From NCBI GenBank assembly GCA_029448655.1, contig JACCLO010000001.1:2418001-2482000 (forward strand): DNA of 64,000 nucleotides. Direction: 5' to 3'. Made by a program: the position numbers and the translations under genes. Within the stretch, counting starts at the first letter, position 1. Every line of letters starts with the position of its first letter. Shown piece by piece: positions 43,565-54,993 of the stretch. The notes below the pieces were generated by a model. It was not told the origin of the DNA. It searched no databases and saw nothing but the letters and a program-made list of their open reading frames with translations. The stretch comes from Wolfiporia cocos. Taxonomy: Eukaryota; Basidiomycota; Agaricomycetes; Polyporales; Phaeolaceae.

Positions 43565-46500
43565 TGTGGGTAGGGAGGCGGTGTCTCGTTCGTGCTCCCT
43601 CGCACCTCGCTCAAACTCCTCGCGGGTAATACTCTGCACCGAAGGAGATCGTCGAATAGGCGGCGTGCTATTCGCTCTTCGCTGTCTCGCTGGGGTAGCC
43701 CTAGGGCTCTCCTGGCGTGCTGGTGGTTCACGTCGCCTGTCGCTTCCCACACCAGGAACACGTGGCGCCGGGTTTCTGACTCCTGTGTGGCGGGCCCTCT
43801 GAGTCTCGGTAGGCAGTGGAAATAATACTCGATCACGTTCCATAAAATTAAACGGCCCTGCAACTCGGCGTCGTTCGTCGGTGGTGAAAAAGCGGGCGGG
43901 TCGTGGTACGTATTTGGGTCGGTCGGGAGCAACGTGCTCGCGATCCTCGAAGTCATTGAGTGCGTGTCGTAGTCGGGCCGTCGTAGTGGCGGCCAATCGG
44001 TCGATAAGTCTGTCGGTGAGTAGCTCGAGTCCCTCTCTCTGCGCTCTGATCTGCCCCTCCTTTCGGACGAGGTCCTCGGTGATGTTCTGGTACGAGCTGT
44101 AAACGTGGGTGAGGTCCTGCGCGATGTCGAAGAGGGCCGACCAGCCATCGGCTCGGCCAGCAAAAGGTCCCTCGGCCCTGTACCAGAGGAGGGCGTGTCT
44201 AATCTGCAGATGCTGGGGGGAGTACCTTCTTGGTGGCGTACCTCGCGGTCGGCCTTCTCGACAATCTGCATCGCCGGGGGTCGTGGTACGGCGGGGGAGC
44301 TGGTGGCGAGTCGTCGACATATTATTACTGTTCTGTTTTTGAGTGTCGGGGTTGTCCTGACTCTCGTCCTGTGGTAGTCTTTTATCAGCTCCTTGGAGTG
44401 CTCCAAGTTCCCCTCGTCTTCCCATGAGTTATCGGCCGTGGCATAGCCTTTCCATTTGACAAAGTACTGGTGCTTCTTCCCTCGCCATCTGTCAGCCAGG
44501 ATGGCTTCGACTTCATACTCTTCTTGTCCCTTGATGATATCAGGTGGCGGCCGTAGGTAATTGGGTCCGTGCACCCTTGTTTCTCTGAACGGTTTTAGCA
44601 AGGCGACATGGAATACTGGATGAATTTTCCAGTTCACCGGTAACTGCAACCGGTATGTCGTGGGTCCCATCTTTTCTGTGATGGTGAAGGGTCCTTCTCT
44701 TTTTGGTGCCAGTTTGTTCGATTCGTAGGGGATCGTTAGGTTCTGGGCGTCGAGCCAGACCTTATCCCCTTTCTCAAGCTTCGGCAGTTCTCTGAGGAAC
44801 CGCCCTGCCATTCTTTTCTGGGCTAATTCATGCGCGATGAATGCCATCTTTCGCGCCTCTTTGATCTTCTTGATCCTGTCGACAGCTGCCGGGACGTTCC
44901 CTACTCTGTCATAGTCTGGGAATCCTCTCCGGACGTATCCTAGGATTATTTCAAGTGGCGCTGGTCGGTTTTCGGTCCGTCTGGTGTTGTGCGCAAATTC
45001 GACGTCAGGCAGTCGTTGTACCCACTGGAAAGGGTCGTTCATGCAATAGATGCGAAGGTATACTTCGATCTGTTGATTCATTCTTTCTGTCTGTCCGTCG
45101 GTCTGTGGATGGTACGCCGTGCTCATCGCTGATTCCGTTCCCTGCAGCTTGCATAATTCCTTGAAAAGCTTCGATGCAAACTGCGGTCCTCTGTCTGAAA
45201 TGATCTTTCGGGGGATGCCATATTGTGAATATATCTTTCGATGGAATATTTCTGCGGCCCCTTCGCTTGTAATTGTTTTGTCGCATGGGGTGAGAGAGAT
45301 GGCCTTGGATAGGCCATGGTCGACAATCACCATCATGGAGTCATACTTCCCGACTCTTGGCAGGTCGGTGACAAAATCGACCGAGCACTGTGAGAAGGGG
45401 AGGGCGTCTTCCCGTGTCGGTATTGGTTGCAAAGGGGGTTTTAGCGGATTCCTATCAGGTTTCATCTGTTGACAGATTGCACAGCCCTGGACATATTCCG
45501 CTATCATTGTTCTCATGTCAGGCCACCAAAAGTGGGTCGTAACCTGTACTGTTGTACTCCAGATCCCAGGGTGTCCGGCCAGGATCGTGTCGTGGTATTT
45601 TGAGATGACGTCCCGTCGAAGGTCCTCGTCTTTTGGCACGTACATCCTGCCCCTGTAGAGCAGTATTCCATCCGTTTGTTGCCATTCATCTGCGGTGGTT
45701 CTCGTGGGGAATTCGCCTGTGCCCCCTAGAGCACGGATCGCCTGTTCCGCAGATTCATCTTGATCGTTGGCGTTTTTTTTCGATCAATGATTGGGATCTG
45801 GATTGCATGGATGACGAGTTCGTCTGGAATCATGGTGATTCCCTCGTTGTCTTCGTTGCTTTCATCCAGGTGGTACAACCTGGAAAGTGTGTCGGCCATG
45901 ACTAGTTTCCTTCCGGGGACGTGCTGCAATTTCAGGTCAAATTGCAAAAGGAATAGATGCCATCTCGCTTGTCGCCGATTTAGGCGCTGTGCGCTTCTCC
46001 AGTACGTCAGGTTCTGATGATCACTTCGGATCAAGATCCGATGCGGTGCTCCTTCCAATAGGTGCCGCCATTCTTCTAATGCTCGGACTATTCCGAGTAG
46101 TTCGCGATCATAGATTTCGTAGTTCCGTTCTGTTGATGTCAGGGATTGTGAGAGATATCCCACTGGCCATTCGCGCCCTGTTTCATCTATTTGTTTCAGC
46201 ACTGCTCCTGTGGCGAACTGAGATGCATCTGTTTCGAGGATGAATGGTTTCTCCTTGTCTGGCGTTCCTAGCGTGGGCGCCATCGTGAATGCCTGCTTCA
46301 TGAAGTCGAACGCCCTCTGTTCTTTGTCCGTCCACTGGAACCCTGTTCCTGTGACCGTTTTTGTGAGGTCTACCAGGGGTCGTGCGTGCGTTGAGTAGTG
46401 GTCGATGAATTTTCGATAGAAGTTTGCAAACCCTAGGAAGGATCTGACTTCCTTGAGATTTCGGGGAGTCGGCCATTCTTTAATCCCTTTGAGTTTCGCT

Positions 46501-48345
46501 GGGTCCATCTGGATGTTCCCTGGGGTGATGACCAGCCCTAGGAACTCAACTCGATCGACGCCAAAGGCGCATTTCTCGGGTTTCACAAAGAGGTGGTTGT
46601 CTACTAATTTCTGAAGGATCCGCCGTTCCCGTTCTTTGTGTGTTTTCTCATCTTCTGAGAAAACGAGGATGTCGTCCATATAAACAAGCACCCATCCTTC
46701 GAGGATTTCTTCTTTCAGGATTTCATTCATCATTGCCTGAAAGGTCCCAGGTGCGTTGCACAATCCGAAAAACATAACTGTGGGCTCGTACAACCCTCTG
46801 TTTGTTTTGAAGGCTGCTTTCCATCCGTCTCCCTTCTTGATCCGCACGTTGTTGTATCCCGCTCTAAGGTCCATTTTTGTGAAGATCTTTGCTCCTTTTA
46901 GCTTTTCCAGGAGCTCTGAGATCAGTGGCAAGGGATAGACGTTCTTTATCGTTCCTGCGTTCAGATATCGATAATCTTGACAGGGTCATAGGCCGCTGTC
47001 TTTCTTTGGAACGAAAAAGAATGGTGACGCCATCGGGGATTTTGAAGGGACTATGAATCCCTTGGCCAAAATTTCTTTTAGGAATTCGTCCAGCGCCTGT
47101 TGCTCTTTAGGCGAGAGTGCATAGACTTTGCAGTCTTTCAGCACGAAATCGGGTTTGAATTCGATTGCGTGGTCCCATGGTCTCGACGGGGGGAACGCTG
47201 CTGCGGACTCCTTGCTGAACACCTTGGCGAAGTCCAGTAGGTGTTTCGGGACCATCTCCTCAATCGTTCGTTCTGGTTCGGGGGTTTTCTGCGCGAATTC
47301 CTGGGATTTTGTCAGCGCTTTCCTGACAGCGTTGATGATTTGTATCTTTGTTCGGAACTTCTTTCGCGTCTCCCCTTTCTTTCCTATGATCCTAGGGTTA
47401 TCTTTTGCAAAGCGTCGGATCGCTTCGTACTCTTCGGGAGTATAGAGCCACTGCACTGTCTCTTCTGGCTGGTCCGTGGATCCAAACCCTTTCTCCCCTC
47501 GTTCTGTTTCATCTAGGTCTTTGACCTCTATAATGTCGGGGGTGAGGTGCCGTTCGAAGATTATCTGGGCTATTCGCGTGCCCGGGATAATTCTATGTGT
47601 CTTGTCTGAGTAGTTGAAGACGATGGCTCCAACGTCTCCTCGGTAGTCCGAGTCTATGACTCCGGCTTGTACTACCAATCCGTGTCTGAGGGTGTTGCCT
47701 GATCGTCCAGCCAACCTTCCATACGATCCCTTCGGGATCTTCATTTTTACTCCTGTGGAGACGAGTTTCCATCCTCCGGCGGGAATCTCGGTTTCTTCTG
47801 CGGCGTAAAGGTCGTACCCTGCAGCTTCTTGGGTCCCCCTTGTTGGAATTTTCCCTTCTGGGGCAACTACCATTTCCACCGTATCCATTTGGATCGTGGT
47901 TTCCTGTTTCTTTTCTTCTGCCCCTAGTATTGATTGTACATCGACTGTTTGGTCCTTCCAGTCGATTGTGGGGTTTTCGTCTTTTAGCCATCCATACCCT
48001 AGAATCATATTCTCTGTTCCGATGGATCCTACCAGGAATCGGACTTTTCGCATTTTCTGGGTCTTCGGATATCGTAGTAGTATGGTGGCTTCTCGGTCTA
48101 TCCGCCCATCTTTGTTTTCCGTTCCGTCAACATTTTTTGACGATGATCGGGTTCTTCAAGGGTTGCGTAGGCACCTTGTATTTTTCCACCACTCTGCTGT
48201 GGATCAGGTTCGACATTGCTCCTGAGTCGATTAGTGCATTGCACTTCACGGGTTTTGCCAGCGTCATGATTACCGGGATGAAGAGGGATCGATTCTTCTC
48301 AAACGAGGTAATTACATGCGCTGCTTTCTCGGAGGGTAAGACCAT
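43565..48345 (-). pseudogene. E3 Pol, degraded, with overlapping ORF3 start
   Basis: Collinear with E1 Pol but broken: an extra A in an A-run near 48126 shifts frame after the protease; TGA at 46986-46988 (CTA-TGA where E1 has CTA-CGA) stops it in the RT N-terminal region; a one-base loss near 45780 shifts frame before the integrase; and E1 cuts it at 43565. dUTPase (47500-47930), RT with YMDD (about 46680), integrase and chromodomain (44400-44530) are all recognisable. ORF3 starts in the other frame at 44318 (MSTTRHQLPRR) and is open up to the E1 junction. Confidence 0.92.
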
Positions 48346-48356
48346 GGGCTTCCCTC

Positions 48357-50204
48357 CTAGGCAAAATCCTGTTCTTCTACGAGCTGTGCTAAGCGCTTGG
48401 GGTTCTTGGCTTTCAGGGCCCTAATTGCTGTGACCGCTCTGTTAGCGGTGATGTATTCAGTCTCTTCCTCAGAGACTTCTTCAATGCGAGCTTCTTGCTC
48501 GGCTTCTTCTTCTTCGGTCTTTCGAGTAGTCCGCCTAGGGCAGGCTGGCTTCCTTGGCCTCTTCGGGCAGTCTCGCGATATATGCCCTGGCTGATGACAG
48601 GTGAAACATTTTCCCTTCTTGATGTGATCGTCCCTTTCCTGGGTGGTCATTCGATCTACATCCATCGCATTCGGATCTTTTGGTGCGGTTGTCTGTGGAG
48701 CACTAGTGCGTCCATTATTCTGGTTCGAGGCTTGCCAAGCCTTTTTCTTGACAAACGGTTTATCCCGTTTCAAGAATATCTTGTACGTATTTTCATAGTA
48801 CGAGGCAGCGGACTGCCATTCATCAATGGTCGCTGGTAGCGGCCAAACACCGATGATGTATCGGGTCGTATGTTCGGGTAACCCTTTCTCAAATAGGGTT
48901 ATAAGCAGCGCGTTTCCGTCCGCGCTGTATCGATCGTACTGGGCCTTCCCGGCCAAGTTATTGAATTCGGTGATGTAGTCATCGATGTCTTTTCTGTCCT
49001 GGGTTACGTCCAGGATTTTCTTCCGCGCCTTCTGTACTTCTTCGATGGCTCCGAAGGCTTTTTGGAAGTCTGCGTCAAACTGTGCAAGACTAGGCGGGAA
49101 GAATCGTTTCGTCTGGGGGTTCGTATACACCCGATGATAGTTCTGTTTCCATTGGCCCGTTTTCCCCTTGTTCGAAATATAAGAGAGGATAAAGATCACT
49201 CTCTGAACGTCGTTCTGGAATGACGTTTCGTACATCGTAAACCAGGAATTGCACTGATTTATGAAGTTCTGCATGTGGGATCGTTCCCCATCGAATACGT
49301 CTGGGGGATTGATCTTTATCATTGGGGGTCGGTAGTACGGGTTCGGCGCCGGAGGTTGAGGCTGCGGCGCATTCGGTGGTGGGGGCCCTCCTGGGGGTCC
49401 TCCTCCTCCCGGGTATCCTCCACCCAGGTTTCCTGGGTTTCCTCCGGGGTTCCCTGGGTTCCCTCCAGGGTTTCCTCTTCCGGGGTTCGCGGGGGTTCCT
49501 CCTCCGAGTCCTCCAGGAGGGGGGGCATTCCCTCCTCCGAGTCCGAAGTTTCCTCCCAGTCCTCCTCCGCTTGTACCTGCGGAGGTTCGTCCAAATAGGC
49601 CTGAAGGCCATGTTCCTGGGTTTGTCGTTCCCATTCCTCCGCTTGGGCTAGTCCAAGACGGATTTCCTCCGCTACCCATTCCGGGTGCGTTCTGTGGGGG
49701 GTTTCCAAAGAGGTCTGTTCCTCCAGCCATAGGCCCAATCCCACTCTGCGCAAAAGCAGATACAAATCCTGGAGGGTCCTGTCCTCCGGTCTGGCTGTTA
49801 TCTGTTCCTGTAAAGTTTCCAGGATTTCTCCCATCATCTCCGGTGCGCTCAATTCCTGCCATTCCTGTGGCGCCCGAAGGCTGATTCGTATTTCCATCGG
49901 CATCGAAGGTTCTGTTGATGGTTTCGGTTTCGTTTTCGGTCAACGTCACGGTTGACATCGGAGGGATTTCTCCGAATCGTTCGAACGCTTCATGCGTTAT
50001 TTCCCAAGCGGTCGTTCCTGCGGAGGGGTATACTTGTACCCACTTCAATGCCCTATCTTCTCTTGGAATGACAACAATTCCTCCGTGGTTACGGAAGGCT
50101 CCAATGGTGTCAGTCCACTCGTATCGATTGAGTCTGTAGACTCCCTGAATGTCCTCGGGCAAGAGTTCAATCAGTCGTGCTGGGAATTCTGGTCCAAATA
50201 TCAT
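48357..50204 (-). CDS. E3 Gag
   Basis: 615 residues, same architecture as E1 Gag ([13 protein letters not shown].., Gly/Pro linker, [14 protein letters not shown] knuckle). Open although the adjacent pol is ruined; still possibly able to assemble particles if expressed. Confidence 0.9.
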   Translation of the reverse strand: MIFGPEFPARLIELLPEDIQGVYRLNRYEWTDTIGAFRNHGGIVVIPREDRALKWVQVYPSAGTTAWEITHEAFERFGEIPPMSTVTLTENETETINRTFDADGNTNQPSGATGMAGIERTGDDGRNPGNFTGTDNSQTGGQDPPGFVSAFAQSGIGPMAGGTDLFGNPPQNAPGMGSGGNPSWTSPSGGMGTTNPGTWPSGLFGRTSAGTSGGGLGGNFGLGGGNAPPPGGLGGGTPANPGRGNPGGNPGNPGGNPGNLGGGYPGGGGPPGGPPPPNAPQPQPPAPNPYYRPPMIKINPPDVFDGERSHMQNFINQCNSWFTMYETSFQNDVQRVIFILSYISNKGKTGQWKQNYHRVYTNPQTKRFFPPSLAQFDADFQKAFGAIEEVQKARKKILDVTQDRKDIDDYITEFNNLAGKAQYDRYSADGNALLITLFEKGLPEHTTRYIIGVWPLPATIDEWQSAASYYENTYKIFLKRDKPFVKKKAWQASNQNNGRTSAPQTTAPKDPNAMDVDRMTTQERDDHIKKGKCFTCHQPGHISRDCPKRPRKPACPRRTTRKTEEEEAEQEARIEEVSEEETEYITANRAVTAIRALKAKNPKRLAQLVEEQDFA

Positions 50205-50250
50205 GTGCCCTTACACCGTGGTAGGTGAGGGTGTGATAAGCTCGACCTTC

Positions 50251-50958
50251 TGTTACGGGTTGAATACCCGTTTGTATATTCGAGTCGCAAATATAGTTCA
50301 TTCTTCTGCACGTAGGCACGTTGCCGTGTGCAAGGCAAATACTCGTTAGATGCCTTCGGGTCCTAAGTGAAGTTCTTAGGAGATCGGTTAATATCCAATA
50401 CGTGTTAGAGGATATAATCTGTTCAGGTGCGAGTCTGATAGAATATAAGACTCGCCTAAGTCCGAGAAGTCAGTGTGCACTTCGAGGACTTAGTCGTTCG
50501 ATTGCTCGAGTGAAAAATATTGAGCGTAGTTTCCTACGTTTGAGAACGAGTATAAGACTTCTTGTTTATACAACAAGGTCGAGCTGAAGAGCCTCGACGG
50601 TAAGTACATGAGTTTTTATACTACGCTAGGTTTCAGGGGTCAAGTCTGTCCCAGATGCCACAGATACTATCTACGCTATAGTCCCAAACGTTTGATAAGT
50701 ATGGAGTGATATATCTGAGACGATAGATAGGAATGATGGCGGTTGAACGCCATCTGTCAGCTAATAAATGATGAACATGAAACGGTGGCAGGGTTGGATC
50801 TGCCAAAGATGAAACGAGCCCTATAGACTAGTACAACTGGGGATGCGCCCAGTAAGATCACGCGTAGCCAGGGGGGCTGGTTGCGCAACAAGTCCCTGTA
50901 TCGTATTCGCCCTATGGTGAGTTCTGTCGATATTCGAAAAATCAAAATAACCGTAACA
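50251..50958 (-). repeat. E3 5' LTR (708 bp)
   Basis: Minus strand, TGTTACGG/CCGTAACA ends. Next to it on the inner side is AGCTCGACCTT, the complement of the primer-binding sequence, as in E1 and E2. Confidence 0.95.
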
Positions 50959-51848
50959 CAATCTGTGGTTCTCGTCAATTGGGGGTTCACCGGTAATGGC
51001 GGGGTTCTATGTCCATGATCGGGGCATCTGCTGTCCAGGTTCCCAAGGACTGGTACTGAGGGGAAGGCACGTGGCGGCCCAGGTTCCCATGTGCTGGTAC
51101 TGAAGGGTGGCGTCTGCCGAGAGTGTGGACCGGCCAGTACGGGCCGTGCATGACGTAGGGTGATTGAGCGTGATCGGCTGCGATCGGTACGCAGAGTCCT
51201 GTGACTGCTAGGGTTCTCAGTCGTACAGGTGCTGCCCGAGGTCAGTGTTCCTCGTAGACTAGGGTGGCTGGAGTTTAAGGCCTTCCATGGGCCTTAGTCC
51301 ATATGGTACATAGTCCGTGCCGGTAATAACGTGAGTCCTTGGCCGGTAATGACCGTGTAGCCAGTAATGGCTGTAGTCCATGGAGACAGGAGGCATAAGG
51401 TCCGGTTGGTTGGGTGGACAGGGTCCTAGCCGTGAGTCTGGATGGTTGTGACTGGGTGAGGTGTGGTCCAGGTAGCAGGGGGTTGGTCTGGTTAGGTGCT
51501 ACTGGGCTCATCATAGTTGGTCGGGGTCACGTGACCGCTATTGGCTTTATACCAGACTGGACGTGTGGTCTGGGACTAGGGTTTTTAGGCATGGCTGATG
51601 ATGCTGTTAGCTAGTGCCTGTGGTGGTTCGTCTGTAGGGCATGGATCTAGCTGAGGCATCGGGTTTCCAGCCTTGGGGGTGCTCTCGATGATCAGAAAAG
51701 GTACTGTACCTATGAGCTTGAAATTGGCGTGTGACAAATACATACTGATTCTTTGTGAAAAAGCATGCATCTTGTCACTGAAACCGGAAGCAATTGTGGT
51801 GCCATTGGCACTAAGGCAGTGAATTGCATGTGAGATATGTGTGTGAGA
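50959..51848. other. Intergenic with short internal repeats
   Basis: No gene supported. A unit CAGGTTCCCA..CTGGTACTGA occurs at about 51037 and 51080, and GTAATGGC/GTAATGAC-type motifs recur between 50990 and 51380. Origin unknown. Confidence 0.4.
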
Positions 51849-53436
51849 TTTAAATTTGTATTCAAGTGAGAAAGGGGAACACACGCACCTCAGCCACCCA
51901 TACCTACAGTGTGTTGGTGGAATAGCTGGAGGTACGCGGCGAAGCGAGCTGTGCCACTTGCCCTGAGGTTAGCAATGGTATAAAAGGGGTAGTACTAGTG
52001 TAGTGTACCTTCACTCGTTTGTACCTAAATCCCGAGTGGTAGTCAGCAATTGATGTGGCTGGCCAGACTTTGGCTGCCGTTTGTCAACACAAACGAGCCA
52101 TGACTTACCCTGGGACTCTCTTGTTTTACTTGGGGCTCTCATTGCTCGATCTGGTGCTGACCTTCTCCAATGTTGCCATCACCGGGGTTCTGCTACCGGG
52201 CCGTCCAAGGCAGAAGTGCGAGGGCATGGCAGGAAGGGTGGGAAGGAGGCGGAGGTTGAGGGGGCACTGGCAAGGGGAGTTGCACTGGCGTGGGAGAGAG
52301 GGAGGCGGGCTATCCCACCCCGGGCAGAGATGTGAGCACGAGCCACACAGGAGGACCGGGACTCACCTCAAGTAATCCTCAGGTGAGGCTGGGTCGGGTG
52401 AGGATGACAGTGTGCAAGAGCACATGCAAGGCACTGTGCCAGATAGGGGCGGGGCGCAGGGATACAGGAGCCAAGGCGGGGGTGTGCTGCGAGCCGGGCT
52501 GCAGATTGGGCAGCAAAATCGTATGGTGGCCGAGGTGAGGTGGTGGCGTGACTGGGCCAGGTTGGGCGGCAAAATGTGCAAGTGGTTACGGCAACGCAAG
52601 CTGGGCAGCTAGACAAAATCACGGGCGGAGCGTGTGGGCGGGATGTGGACATGTTGGCTGAATAGCCAGAGGTGCGCGGTGAAGCGAGCTGTGCTGCCTG
52701 AGCTACGAGTGCATACCCGCTGATGCTGCACAAGCAGGCTGAACACCGTGCACATCCCCACAAGCCATGGCGAGTTGTACATTGTGGGGTCACATCACAC
52801 CATGCACGACATCAGTGCATGCAATGGGACAAGTGTATGAGAGCAGCGATGGAACACGTACTAGAAAAATTCGAAATTTGTAGTAATCTTCGTAATCTAA
52901 CTCAGAGGGTGGTCGAGAACTCAGCAGAAGGCAGAAACACATGCTGCATGCGCATATACTCACTCATTTTCTATTTGAAGCCTTACAAGGAGCAGATATC
53001 CCCCTCTATGAGTGCTCTACTAGCCATAAGAGTTTGAGATTTGAGGATGGTAGAAGTACGAGGGAGAGATGAGAGGAAAAGACAAAGCGGTGACACAAGA
53101 ACACTATGACACAATCATGTGACTTGCTCACATGGGTGCTTGGACATGCAACAAAGTCCAATTGCGCTACACAAAAATTTTTGTCTTGAAATACAGATTT
53201 TCGACTTGGTAGGCGCTCGAAGCAAGCTCAAGTTCAATTGTCTTGACGAAGATATGTTGAAGATATGAAGTAGTATGCATGGGTATGACGAAGGTCTTGG
53301 CATTGGTAATCGAACTGCCCGGACTCTTGGCATATAACTTTTGGTATCTTTTGGTATAAATGGTTATCTCAGAGGTATATTTTGATTTATTCTGGTATTT
53401 ATAGGTATACTGAGGATATGTGGTACTTTCACTGGG
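51849..53436. repeat. Inverted copy of the 9455-11617 block, without the MITE
   Basis: Reverse complement of 10051-11617, ending at 53436 with the terminus GGTACTTTCACTGGG. Supplies the MITE empty site at 53408-53409. The opposite terminus is missing, so this copy is truncated near 51849. Confidence 0.8.
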
Positions 53437-54084
53437 CGTGAACTTGCACGCTCAAGGTGTTGTTACAGTATAGGTGCCAACTTCATTCTCAGCATCCGAT
53501 CTCACCTCTCTGGACATTATGCATTTGTTCTACCAGCTGGATGTATATAAGCATAAGCCATATTGGCATGATCTGTGACATATAAGTACTCACAAGCTCC
53601 TCATTGCAGCCAATATCTTCGTGGGGTTAATCTCCATCATCGAACAGAAAGCTATCGGAAATCCTATGGTCAAGGGGAACTCCCATGTTTCCAACCAACC
53701 TGCTTGCAAGTATTATGCTTCCTCTGCACCGGATACCTCTGGCCACAAATGACGCGTCATTGAACATGGTGCTGTCCCCTTGATCAATGGGTTTGTGCAA
53801 ATTGAACATGAACCTCGAGATCAGAGTCGGTGAGATTAATCCGAGTTGAATTGGACAGCCATCAGGTCAATTGTTCCGATGATTAGACAAAGGTAGTCAC
53901 AGTCATAGACGCAGAACCATATACTTTTCCTAGTGTGAATTCTTCGAAATTGAGGGACTTCAGTGCCGGAGATGCATCTTTAGAGACACCGCAGATGCAT
54001 CTGGGGCTCTCTAAGCAATCTTAACACCCAAGCATGCTGCATAGATGCATCTGAATAAAATAAGATGCATCTGCACAAGAAATA

Positions 54085-54157
54085 CCTGTGCAGGGTTCGA
54101 ACACTTGACCTGGGATCAGCGAACTCACAACCTGTACCACTTTGCCAAATGGTCTTG
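54085..54157 (-). other. tRNA-like unit with Pol III A and B boxes
   Basis: On the minus strand: A box TGGCAAAGTGG (complement of 54137-54147) and B box GTGTTCGAACCC (complement of 54093-54104). Acceptor ends do not pair, so it is a tRNA-derived relic rather than a tRNA gene. Confidence 0.5.
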
Positions 54158-54442
54158 GTATCAAGTCACATACTTGTTAATATGATCCATTTGATGTCCT
54201 TTCATCACCGTAGCTGTTAATTGTCAAGTCACACCTTGGTGTAATGTTCCATATTGCCCTGTAGGTAATTTATGACAGCATCCTTACCTCATTGCAGATA
54301 CGTATGGGTTGTGGGATACATTAATAAAGAGGTGCATTCTGAGTTCAAGGAACACTTGAGCTTACTGACATATGAGCAGTTCTTACAACCATTATTATAT
54401 CAGCTACTGACTATATATTTGCACAAGATCTTCCTTTCACTA

Positions 54443-54518
54443 ACCGCCTTAGCTGAGTGGTTTCAGTTGCTGTTTCGCTGAGGTCTCATGGTTCCTGGTT
54501 CGATTCCCAGCTTGCGGT
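54443..54518 (+). other. tRNA-like unit with Pol III A and B boxes
   Basis: A box TAGCTGAGTGG (54450-54460) and B box GGTTCGATTCC (54497-54507). ACCGC at the start pairs with GCGGT at the end (5 bp of acceptor stem), but the anticodon arm and T-stem are imperfect. Confidence 0.5.
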
Positions 54519-54602
54519 GCTTTATTTTGGTACTAACGGGCACCTAATTTCGATGACTTAGAGTGCCCCAGATGCATCTGTGGTGTCTCTAAAGATGCAT
54601 CT

Positions 54603-54993
54603 TGTCACAGTTAATTCTGTGACATGAGGTATAGTGTGCAGTGGTCACATGACCTGTCTCATTTAACATAGGGAGCTTAGGTTACCAATGGGTACTCAAG
54701 AGTATATAGTATTGTAGCATATTATGTAAGCGTTCCATAGGACTATTCTAGGTGGTAGTTTAGGCACTGCTTTAGGGTAGTCTTACAAGTAGTGGTGTGT
54801 GGTGTTGCATGTACTTAAGACTCACAAGTCTGAGATGTACTCCTCAGACTTATCAATTTGGCATTGGGGCGTGTCCCAACCTTCTATCCTTAACCTCTGC
54901 TGTTGTGACTACGCATGCTAGACTGGAGTGGTGACCCAGCCTCCCTAGCACCTTCAGTAGAAGACGCCAACCTCAGGCAGGATTTCTGGGTCA
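54603..54993 (+). mobile_element. Solo LTR of the TGTCACAG family
   Basis: 391 bp, starts TGTCACAG, ends ..TCA, with direct repeat CATCT at 54598-54602 and 54994-54998. Related to the 490-bp element at 25501-25990. Its first 22 bp form a hairpin (TGTCACAG..CTGTGACA). Confidence 0.75.

Larger units (their letters stand above)
24857..50958 (-). mobile_element. Gypsy copy E3 (outermost, minus strand), split by E1
   Basis: Oldest member of the nest. LTRs at 50251-50958 (5') and 24857-26059 (3', enlarged by a 490-bp insertion). Flanks CGATC (24852-24856) and CAATC (50959-50963) are a 5-bp target duplication with one mismatch. Internal part runs 50250 to 43565 and, after the E1 insertion (26425-43564), continues 26424 to 26060. 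Gag is open; pol has two frameshifts, one TGA and the E1 insertion. Confidence 0.93.
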
